The position numbers were made by a program, and so were the translations under genes. The notes beneath the pieces are model-generated. The model searched no databases. It saw nothing but the letters and a program-made list of their open reading frames with translations, and was not told the DNA's origin. Positions 39,284-45,752 of a stretch of 45,752 nucleotides of DNA are shown one piece after another. Source of the DNA: a virus. The stretch is taken from positions 1 to 45,752 of the IMG/VR virus record IMGVR_UViG_3300012917_000008; one strand, given 5' to 3'. Positions within the stretch are counted from its first letter, which is position 1. The number at the start of each line of letters is the position of its first letter.

Positions 39284-39922
39284 ATGGCTGAAAGATCTAG
39301 AAATAGGAGTAAGAAGAAGAAGGAAATATACCCTGTAGATTTATCTGTATTTGAAGGTATTCAAAAACAGGGTGCAAAGATACCTGAAGTGTCTCTACAA
39401 CAAGCATTAGAGACACTTCAGAAATTAGGATTTAAAGTTACTGCACCTTCAAGTGCAGATGATATACAAGCTCATCAAGATTCTGTAGATTTACTAGGTA
39501 TCGTAGAACCTTCTGTATCAAAGAGTAGAAATAAGAAGAAGAAAGTAGAAAATATAGATAATAAATTACGTGCTGTGTTATACTTTGCACATCATGTATC
39601 AAATGGAACGTATGGTCCAGGTAATATAGAATTAGATATCTCAGAGAGAGATTTATTTGTATCATTGCTAAAACAAGATCAAATGTGTGTACAGCACCAT
39701 CAGGAACCTTTAGTATCACATAATACTAGATGTTATATAATTCAACAAGGTAAGCAAATGCTTAATAGTAACTATAGAAAGGTAGAAGTATCAGAAGTAA
39801 TGTTTAATAATGATGCTGTATTAGAAGGTTTAGTAGCTGTAACAACAGGTAATGGGGATTTAAGAAGTAAAGGTATTAATATACCACAGTACGTACCTTT
39901 TAGTAGTAATCAAGGATTTTAA
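39284..39922 (+). CDS. Structural-region protein, unknown
   Basis: The 212-residue protein begins basic (MAERSRNRSKKKKEIYPVDL), has an EVSLQQALETLQKLGFKVT segment, another Lys-rich linker, and a C-terminal domain with a His-containing VQHHQEPLVSHNT region. It starts directly after the preceding stop. Possibly a head-completion or internal protein; no family is recognised. Confidence 0.55.
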   Translation: MAERSRNRSKKKKEIYPVDLSVFEGIQKQGAKIPEVSLQQALETLQKLGFKVTAPSSADDIQAHQDSVDLLGIVEPSVSKSRNKKKKVENIDNKLRAVLYFAHHVSNGTYGPGNIELDISERDLFVSLLKQDQMCVQHHQEPLVSHNTRCYIIQQGKQMLNSNYRKVEVSEVMFNNDAVLEGLVAVTTGNGDLRSKGINIPQYVPFSSNQGF

Positions 39923-39953
39923 CTTTTATACAAGGAAAAGAAAAGGATAAATA

Positions 39954-40559
39954 GTGAAGTATAAAGCATTGATAACAAGAATGTTAACAATGGCTGATGA
40001 GTCTATACAGATAATTATAAATGATGCACATAATTTTGATTCTTTAAAAGAGAGGATAAATAATGCCTTTAAATTATGTGATATGAGAGCTAATACTCAA
40101 ATGATGAGATTATTTGAAGATACAGATTTAACTAGTAAACTATCAATAGATGAGTACTTAAGAGCACAACATGCAGCTAATCTTGTATACCCTTGTAATA
40201 ACTTACCAAATAATGTAGACTTAGGTAATGGTCCACAGATAGAATTTGCTAAGAATATGGCATCAGGAGAAGTACTTAAGATATTTATCGATAAAGTACA
40301 AAGTTACGAAGATTTAGATAGTGCTATTAATGAGGTATTTTCCTTAATAGATGAGAGATTAGTAGAGACTAATAATCGGGAACTAGAATTTCTAGAATAC
40401 CTACGAAGCATACCATATGAAACTCAATTGAAAGTATGTATGATAATGGATATTCTATATGGAAGAAGTACAAAGGAATTTGTAGAGAGTAGATTAAATG
40501 AGCAAAATACAGGAGAATTACCTAATGGTGTATATATAAAGAGAGATAATACAGAATGA
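39954..40559 (+). CDS. Helical structural-region protein, unknown
   Basis: The GTG start at 39954 has AAAAGGA upstream; an ATG at 39981 is an alternative. The 201-residue product is helical, with two similar halves: IIINDAHNFDSLKERINNAF (N half) and FIDKVQSYEDLDSAINEVFS (C half) look like copies of one module. It is coupled to the next gene by ATGA. The function is unknown. Confidence 0.55.
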   Translation: MKYKALITRMLTMADESIQIIINDAHNFDSLKERINNAFKLCDMRANTQMMRLFEDTDLTSKLSIDEYLRAQHAANLVYPCNNLPNNVDLGNGPQIEFAKNMASGEVLKIFIDKVQSYEDLDSAINEVFSLIDERLVETNNRELEFLEYLRSIPYETQLKVCMIMDILYGRSTKEFVESRLNEQNTGELPNGVYIKRDNTE

Positions 40560-41014
40560 TATACAGAGTAGATCTTACTAAACCTATATGGAGATATTTA
40601 TACCATGAGATATATGATAGGATATATACAATAGGTATTGAGAATAATGTAAATGAGCAGGATATTATTAATAGAATATTAAGACTACAAACAGGTGATA
40701 GTAAGTTATATCTTCTTGTAGAGTTAAGAGATAATTCTATATCTTCTCATGGATTAGTAAATATCTTAAATACAGTAGCATTCATAGAACAGGTAAATGC
40801 TGAGCGTAAAAAGGATAATACATTTGTATATGATTTAGAGACATATATACAAACAGTTATAAAGCAAGAACACCCTGAAATTACAAAGATGGTATTTGGT
40901 ACTAAAAGAGATGAGTATAGAGCATTTGAAAGAAAATATGGATTTACAGTTATGCATATACTTATGGAGAAAGAGATTAAACCTGTATCTTTAGAAATAC
41001 AGGAGGGTATATAA
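40556..41014 (+). CDS. Helical structural-region protein, unknown
   Basis: The 152-residue product (MIYRVDLTKPIWRYLYHEIY, then INRILRLQTGDSKLYLLVEL) is helical and charged. It overlaps the upstream stop and ends directly before the 41015 gene. It precedes the putative ejection proteins and could be a head or tail completion factor. Confidence 0.55.
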   Translation: MIYRVDLTKPIWRYLYHEIYDRIYTIGIENNVNEQDIINRILRLQTGDSKLYLLVELRDNSISSHGLVNILNTVAFIEQVNAERKKDNTFVYDLETYIQTVIKQEHPEITKMVFGTKRDEYRAFERKYGFTVMHILMEKEIKPVSLEIQEGI

Positions 41015-41998
41015 ATGGGTATAGTAGGAGATGTATTTGGAACAGCTACAAGTGGAAATGCTGGAGATGTATTAGGCCAAGAGGGTCTTGGACTTACAGG
41101 TACAAAGAATAATCAAACTACACAAGTATCTCTCGATCCTACCACACAAGCGTTAGATAGTCTACGACGACAGAGTTTCCAAGATATACAGAATACAGGG
41201 AATACTGCTTATAATAATTTAGGTATGTATTATAATACAGGTGAGTCTACAAATTGGTTAATTAATCAATTGATAAATCAATCAGGTCAACCTGGTATAA
41301 ATTCTACTGACTGGTATAACCAAGCTATTGCGGGTACAGATGTATCTGGACAATCAGCTAGAGGGTATAATGCAGCTAACACAAGTGCTGCTATGGATTA
41401 CAATGCATTAGGAACTAATTTACAAGGTATACAAAATTTACAGCCACAACTACTAGGTGCTGGTAATGACTTCTTCCATCAAATACTAGGTCCACAGGTA
41501 CAGAATCAAAGTTCCTTAATGGGTCTAGGACGTAGTGGAGCAAATGAAGAAGCACAGGCTAAAGGTGCAGCGAGTATTTCATTACCTATTGCTCAATTAA
41601 TTGCTCAGTTAACTCAACAGGCATATGGTCAATATGGACAAGGTATACAAGGTATAGCTGGACAATATCAACAAGGTGAACAAGGCTTAGGTCAACAACA
41701 ATTACAGAATATCTATGGAATTAACCAAGCATATCCTGGTATAAGTAATTTACTCCAGAATGCACAATTTCAAAGGGTATTACAAGGTATAGGTGCATCT
41801 GATATTCCACGAAGTACAGCAGCTCAAGGTCAGCAAGATTTAGTACATTCATATTTATCAACATTAAATGCTATGCCTTATACTGCTGCTCCTACACAGA
41901 AGACTTCTGGAACAGGTAATACAGGAGTTGTTACATCATATCTTGGTGGTGGAGGTGGGCAAGGAGCTGGAGCTGCTGCAGGTATAGGTCTTGTATAA
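41015..41998 (+). CDS. Q/G-rich internal virion (ejection-type) protein
   Basis: The 327-residue product is rich in Q, G, N and Y (LIAQLTQQAYGQYGQGIQGI, QYQQGEQGLGQQQLQN) with a central helical region and a Gly-rich C-terminus (SYLGGGGGQGAGAAAG). A repeated Q-x-x-L/I pattern could form long helices. Place and composition resemble the smallest of the three podoviral internal core proteins (T7 gp14-like). No enzyme motif is seen. Confidence 0.6.
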   Translation: MGIVGDVFGTATSGNAGDVLGQEGLGLTGTKNNQTTQVSLDPTTQALDSLRRQSFQDIQNTGNTAYNNLGMYYNTGESTNWLINQLINQSGQPGINSTDWYNQAIAGTDVSGQSARGYNAANTSAAMDYNALGTNLQGIQNLQPQLLGAGNDFFHQILGPQVQNQSSLMGLGRSGANEEAQAKGAASISLPIAQLIAQLTQQAYGQYGQGIQGIAGQYQQGEQGLGQQQLQNIYGINQAYPGISNLLQNAQFQRVLQGIGASDIPRSTAAQGQQDLVHSYLSTLNAMPYTAAPTQKTSGTGNTGVVTSYLGGGGGQGAGAAAGIGLV

Positions 41999-42024
41999 AT
42001 ATACTTTAAAAGTAGAAAGTATAT

Positions 42025-43971
42025 ATGGTCGGTTTACAAGGTATAGATTCAGATTATACAAATTTAACGAGTGGTAATACACCTTTAACAAGTGATAGAT
42101 ATACTCCAGCTCTGACACCTATTACAGAAGGTTCATATCAAGGTTCTCAAGGAAATGTACCTGTATCATACTTACAACCTACATCTAAAGATTTAACAAG
42201 TCAGGAAACTACTCCTGGTCAAGATATACAAAGTAAAGTACAAGGTGTACAGAAACCTGATTTTGGTAAACTTTTATTATTAGGTTTAATAGGAGGTCCT
42301 AATGCTGTAAATCAGTATTACGCTAGAACAATGCAGAAACAAGTTGAGCCTATTATACAAGATATTTCTCTACAGTATAGACAAGCGTTAAATGCTGGTG
42401 ATTTCAGTGGTGCACAGAAGATTGTTTCGCAGTTAGGACCTTTAACACCGTATAGCCCTAATGCTGGTAAATTACTAGAATCATTTACAGATATTATTAA
42501 TAAAAGACAAGATAATGTAAGACAGAATAAATTATTTATAGGTGAAATCTTAAAGACTGGTCAAGCTAAGGTAGGTAGTCCTTATTATAATTATCTTACA
42601 GATCCTAGTACTTTACTCCAAGATAAAGAAGTAGTACAGAAATCTCCAGAGATATATGGACAGAGTGGGCAGGTAATTGGTGGTTTCTATACAACTACAA
42701 ATAAAATTAATGCAGAAATTACTAGTCAACAGGTTACACCTCAGCAATCTACAGTAGAGAATATGCCTAAAGCTGTACAGAATTCACTTATTGAAAAAGT
42801 AGGTCCAACTGCTCCTACTAGATTTGCATTTTTACAGAGTAAACAAAGTCTAGGACAGATTACTCCTGATGAGTTAAATGAATTAAATATGTTTAATAAG
42901 GTTGTAGGTCCACAGGCAGCTTTTAATGTAGGAGCAGAGAGATTACCAATAGAAGCGAGAATAAGAGCTAACTTACGCCCTGGATTATCAGAGGAGATGA
43001 ATAGTCCTGAAGGAAGTACATCTCAAGGACAAGGAAATACACAAGGTAAAGTAGCTAAAGGTAATGCACAGCAAGGACAGAATTTAAATCAGCAAAGGAT
43101 TATATTTGAAGTTAATGAGATGTTTAGGAATAATGAAATAAATGAACAGCAAAGGGACACTATATTAAAGAATAGAGGTATAACAGTTACTCAACCTCAA
43201 GGAAATATACCTCAAGGTCCATATCAAGAGGCTAGAGCATCTGAAACAGCAGCAAATGTTCAACAGTCAGGTCAAACTACTGCTGCTCAAGAACAGGCTC
43301 AAACACAAAATAGAACATTAGGTCTAGCAGGTAAAGTTGCATTAGGTGTAGTAAATGGTAAAATTGTTAAAGATAGTAATATGTCAGCTTCTGATGCAAA
43401 GAATAAAGGATTAATGGTAGCAGATTTACCTGGAGAGGAAAGTCAATTTGCTACGAAGGCTGATCAAGCTACATCTACAATTGATAGTATGACTCATAAT
43501 TTACTTAGTGAAACAGGTAGAAGAGCTGAATTAGGATGGTTTCAAGCAGCTATGAGAGGTGTAGCAGGTGGGTTAGGGATTTCAATATTAGGAACGACAT
43601 TAGAGTCTTCTAGTATAGATGTTCCTAATATGAATGCTACACAGAAGAGAGTATTTGCACAGGGAGAAGCTTTAGCTGAGGATTTAAAGAAGATATATGG
43701 TGATGCTCCTAAGATGTGGAAGAGTCAATTGACAAGATCAATGACTTCTAGAGATGATATGTTACAGGCATTAGGAGAGATTAGGAGTGATATATTAGAT
43801 AGAGCGGCTACGACCTTTAAATCACAGAAGAGTAGTGAACCTCCTAGAGGGAATGTTTCTGTTCCTCAGGGAAGTAAAGTTCAACCTGGACCAGTAGAGC
43901 AGGCTCCTGTACAACAACAATCTAAAGGTACTAAACTAGATAGAAGTAAGTTTAAAGCTGTAGCACCGTAA
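42025..43971 (+). CDS. Large Q-rich internal virion (ejection-type) protein
   Basis: The 648-residue product is Q/S/N-rich. It has a helical segment at ~85-130 (DFGKLLLLGLIGGPNAVNQY), low-complexity linkers (SQGQGNTQGKVAKGNAQQGQ), and a C-terminal helical domain (~480-590) with ATKADQAT-like and QAAMRGVAGGLGISILGTTL segments that could insert in membranes. It ends in a proline/lysine tail. It is the second of three consecutive large Q-rich genes, fitting an ejection-protein trio. Confidence 0.6.
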   Translation: MVGLQGIDSDYTNLTSGNTPLTSDRYTPALTPITEGSYQGSQGNVPVSYLQPTSKDLTSQETTPGQDIQSKVQGVQKPDFGKLLLLGLIGGPNAVNQYYARTMQKQVEPIIQDISLQYRQALNAGDFSGAQKIVSQLGPLTPYSPNAGKLLESFTDIINKRQDNVRQNKLFIGEILKTGQAKVGSPYYNYLTDPSTLLQDKEVVQKSPEIYGQSGQVIGGFYTTTNKINAEITSQQVTPQQSTVENMPKAVQNSLIEKVGPTAPTRFAFLQSKQSLGQITPDELNELNMFNKVVGPQAAFNVGAERLPIEARIRANLRPGLSEEMNSPEGSTSQGQGNTQGKVAKGNAQQGQNLNQQRIIFEVNEMFRNNEINEQQRDTILKNRGITVTQPQGNIPQGPYQEARASETAANVQQSGQTTAAQEQAQTQNRTLGLAGKVALGVVNGKIVKDSNMSASDAKNKGLMVADLPGEESQFATKADQATSTIDSMTHNLLSETGRRAELGWFQAAMRGVAGGLGISILGTTLESSSIDVPNMNATQKRVFAQGEALAEDLKKIYGDAPKMWKSQLTRSMTSRDDMLQALGEIRSDILDRAATTFKSQKSSEPPRGNVSVPQGSKVQPGPVEQAPVQQQSKGTKLDRSKFKAVAP

Positions 43972-43993
43972 TACCTGCACATATGTTCAGTAG

Positions 43994-44036
43994 GTATTTG
44001 TCCTACAATGTCAAGTAAAAAATGTAGGACAAATAC
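43994..44036 (+). terminator. 14-bp hairpin after the ejection-type gene
   Basis: GTATTTGTCCTACA (43994-44007) pairs perfectly with TGTAGGACAAATAC (44023-44036) around a 15-base loop ending in AAAAAA. It lies 23 bases after the 42025 gene stop. It may end or process the upstream transcript; no U-run follows. Confidence 0.55.
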
Positions 44037-44040
44037 TGAC

Positions 44041-44070
44041 TAGACAAGATTTCAGGGATGCTTGTATAAT
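44041..44070 (+). promoter_or_regulatory. Putative promoter, TAGACA-18-TATAAT
   Basis: A perfect TATAAT (44065-44070) and TAGACA (44041-44046) are 18 bases apart, between two strong hairpins. Transcription would start around 44077 and read into the second hairpin and the genes from 44193 on, including the 44474 protein and the tail cluster. Confidence 0.55.
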
Positions 44071-44095
44071 GCATTGGGTAGGGACAAAACGTAGG

Positions 44096-44131
44096 ATACT
44101 AAACCACTGGGGCACGGGAGTGGTTTAGTAT
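44096..44131 (+). ncRNA. 13-bp hairpin in the leader of the 44193 transcript
   Basis: ATACTAAACCACT (44096-44108) pairs perfectly with AGTGGTTTAGTAT (44119-44131) around GGGGCACGGG. It lies about 20 bases after the expected start of transcription, so it would cap the 5' end of that mRNA or act as a control element. The loop is G-rich, which stands out in this AT-rich genome. Confidence 0.5.
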
Positions 44132-44192
44132 AGGGAACTAGGTAGTGGATTTAGGACTATGTGTATATATGTATATTAAGGAATCTTAAATA

Positions 44193-44297
44193 ATGAGTAA
44201 ATTCTTAGGTAGTGTAGTTGACTTCTTTCTACTTTTAGGAATTGGATATATGTTTCTTATTGTTGTTCTATTGTTGGGATGTTACTTTACAAGGTAA
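44193..44297 (+). CDS. 34-residue membrane peptide
   Basis: The ORF encodes MSKFLGSVVDFFLLLGIGYM followed by FLIVVLLLGCYFTR, a single transmembrane helix with short charged ends. A TAAGGAAT site lies upstream. Position within the late transcript makes a small holin-like or virion membrane peptide possible; no evidence decides. Confidence 0.55.
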   Translation: MSKFLGSVVDFFLLLGIGYMFLIVVLLLGCYFTR

Positions 44298-44301
44298 TTA
44301 C

Positions 44302-44481
44302 ATGTACAATGAAGTAGAAGAGGTTACTACATTTAAATGTGAATATTGTAAACAGCGTTGTAATATTGATAAAATATTCCGTAAAGTTTCAGTCGTATAT
44401 ATTGCTGGAATGATAATGTATTCACCTATGGTATGTTCAGAGAGATGTTTACACTCTTTTAGAAAAGTAAATAATGCCTAG
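44302..44481 (+). CDS. Zinc-finger small protein
   Basis: I start at the ATG at 44302; an upstream frame from 44242 only shadows the membrane peptide. The 59-residue product (MYNEVEEVTTFKCEYCKQRC ... VCSERCLHSF) has CEYCKQRC and CSERC groups, a zinc-binding arrangement of the FCS/treble-clef kind. It overlaps the next gene by eight bases. Confidence 0.6.
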   Translation: MYNEVEEVTTFKCEYCKQRCNIDKIFRKVSVVYIAGMIMYSPMVCSERCLHSFRKVNNA

Positions 44482-45752
44482 TAAATCATTTACTTATGAT
44501 AATACTCCTTATACTATGTATTCAAGGAGTAACTTTACAGATGATCAAGCATTTAATGCTTTGGATAGTTACGTATCTTCAGGAAAGCAATCATTTGATC
44601 CAAGTAATGAAAAATCAATAATGGTATCCCCTGGTAATGTATCTTCTGTAAGTGATATGGCATCTCATGTACGTAGTATGTATGATCAATATATAGCTGC
44701 TCCTATTTCTCAAGGGATACAAAGTATACAGAATAATCCAACTGTACAGAATGTTACAGGACCAGGTTTCACTGCTCCACAAGGTGAAAATATTTCATCA
44801 GATAATAAAAATATACAAACTCAATTCAATGAACCCCAACAAGGAAGTGGTATTAAAGCTTTAGGTAACTATTTACAAAGCACAATTAATGATCCAGTAG
44901 CAACAGGTTTACTACTTGCTGGTGGTCCAGTAGGAAAAGGTGCAGGAACAATAATGCAGAAATTAGCACCTGTTGTTCTTACAGGGACATTAAAAGCATT
45001 AGGTATGCCATTAGGTGTAGCAGGCGGAACTTTAGCTTTAGATCAAATGTTTGATCCTAATACATCTTTAAAGGATTCTACAGAGAAAGCTTTAATAACA
45101 GGAGGAGTTACTGCAGGTTTACAGTATATGATGACAGGTTGGAATAAGATGTTAAGTTCACAAAGTGCTAAGCAAGATATGTTAAAAGACCAAAATTCAT
45201 ATAATGATATGTTACAAGGATTTAATGATGTATGGGGTAAATACTCAGTAAAAGGAGATATAGAAGGAAATCCTAAAGGATTTCTAAAAGATATTTCAAA
45301 TGTAGCATATGAAGCTGGACAAAGTAAGTTAAATAACTCTATAAATGAAATGTTAAATTATGTAAAGTTAAATGCTGGAGACGAAGTAAAGAAGGACTTT
45401 GCTGGTAATATACAATCTTTACGTACTAATCTTACAAAGTTAGGTTCCTTACAGGAAGGTTCAGGGAAGTATAATGATGTATTTAAAGAATTTATAGACA
45501 ATTTACACCAAACACAAGATATTGTATATGGAATAAAAGGAAAAGGATATCCGATTACTAATCCTTCTGATACTGTATTATCATATCAATTAAGTCAAGA
45601 TCCTGAGTTTATAAAAGCTCTTGTAAATAGTAAAGTTATATCCTCTGGACAAGCTGGTAGTATAATGAAGAATAAAGGATTAGAACAGTTACTACCAGAT
45701 TGGAAGGAATATGTCACACAAAGAGATATTGATAGAGTAGTAGGAAGAAGTA
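44474..45752 (+). CDS. Ejection-type internal virion protein, N-terminal part (runs off the end)
   Basis: The frame is open from the ATG at 44474 to the last base with no stop (426 codons). It continues in the copy at the left end of the window. The N-terminal ~130 residues are polar and Q/S/N-rich. Residues ~138-200 are hydrophobic and small-residue-rich (VATGLLLAGGPVGKG, APVVLTGTLKALGMPLGVAG), possibly membrane-interacting. After that it is helical. With 41015 and 42025 it forms the third member of a putative ejection trio. Total joined length is about 563 residues. Confidence 0.75.
   Translation, partial: MPSKSFTYDNTPYTMYSRSNFTDDQAFNALDSYVSSGKQSFDPSNEKSIMVSPGNVSSVSDMASHVRSMYDQYIAAPISQGIQSIQNNPTVQNVTGPGFTAPQGENISSDNKNIQTQFNEPQQGSGIKALGNYLQSTINDPVATGLLLAGGPVGKGAGTIMQKLAPVVLTGTLKALGMPLGVAGGTLALDQMFDPNTSLKDSTEKALITGGVTAGLQYMMTGWNKMLSSQSAKQDMLKDQNSYNDMLQGFNDVWGKYSVKGDIEGNPKGFLKDISNVAYEAGQSKLNNSINEMLNYVKLNAGDEVKKDFAGNIQSLRTNLTKLGSLQEGSGKYNDVFKEFIDNLHQTQDIVYGIKGKGYPITNPSDTVLSYQLSQDPEFIKALVNSKVISSGQAGSIMKNKGLEQLLPDWKEYVTQRDIDRVVGRS
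45315..45752. repeat. Terminal near-repeat, right copy
   Basis: This is the counterpart of bases 1-438, about 93% identical without gaps and in the same frame of the same gene. The implied repeat unit is 45,314 bases. Confidence 0.85.

Noticed and set aside
1-45752. Lysogeny genes (integrase, repressor, att sites)
   Set aside because: No integrase or CI-like product was recognised on either strand; the near-repeat at the ends lies inside a structural gene and is not an attachment site.

Overview
The window looks like an essentially complete, AT-rich genome of a short-tailed (podovirus-like) tailed phage, probably from an uncultured or metagenomic source. The evidence is a large terminase, a portal, a scaffold-like protein, an HK97-fold N4-gp56-type capsid protein, a T7 gp11-like adaptor, a nozzle-like protein, a beta-helix tailspike and no long tape-measure or tail-sheath genes. 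Most genes have good AGGAG-type ribosome binding sites and overlapping start/stop codons, and several sites fit a TTGACA/TATAAT promoter consensus. The host is therefore a bacterium that uses Shine-Dalgarno signals; I cannot name it. I saw no tRNA, no integrase or repressor and no recognisable endolysin. The first 438 and last 438 bases align without gaps at about 93% identity inside one split gene, so the genome is probably circularly permuted with a unit of about 45.3 kb.

Layout. (1) 32.1-45.75 kb continuing through 0-15.1 kb, plus strand: packaging, head, ejection-type proteins, then tail, adaptor, fibre, lectin-like and spike genes, with many tiny proteins in between. (2) 15.1-23.05 kb, minus strand: a replication/recombination operon holding a RecA-like ATPase, a family-A DNA polymerase split into two genes (the N-terminal one fused to a family-4-type uracil-DNA glycosylase and a 3'-5' exonuclease), a candidate ssDNA-binding protein, a coiled-coil protein and an ERF annealing protein. 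(3) 23.15-28.27 kb, plus strand: an early-type cluster with a sigma-like HTH protein, a long structured leader or ncRNA behind a good promoter, a SWIM-finger protein and a UvrD/PcrA-type helicase. (4) 28.6-31.93 kb, minus strand: about fifteen tiny overlapping unknown genes headed by a RepL-like winged-helix protein.

How it fits together. RepL-like protein, ATPase, split polymerase, ERF and SF1 helicase would form the replication and recombination set. The sigma-like protein and the TTGACA-type promoters ahead of the minus operon, the ncRNA, the portal and the 44.1 kb genes suggest timed transcription.

The most unusual signals are RNA- or DNA-structural. There is a ~270-nt highly paired element at 24.13-24.40 kb. 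There is also a family of ~76-84-nt long-stem elements in the minus operon (four stem-loops ahead of the ERF gene and one ahead of the polymerase genes). In two of these the only stem mismatch becomes a G-U pair in the minus-strand transcript.
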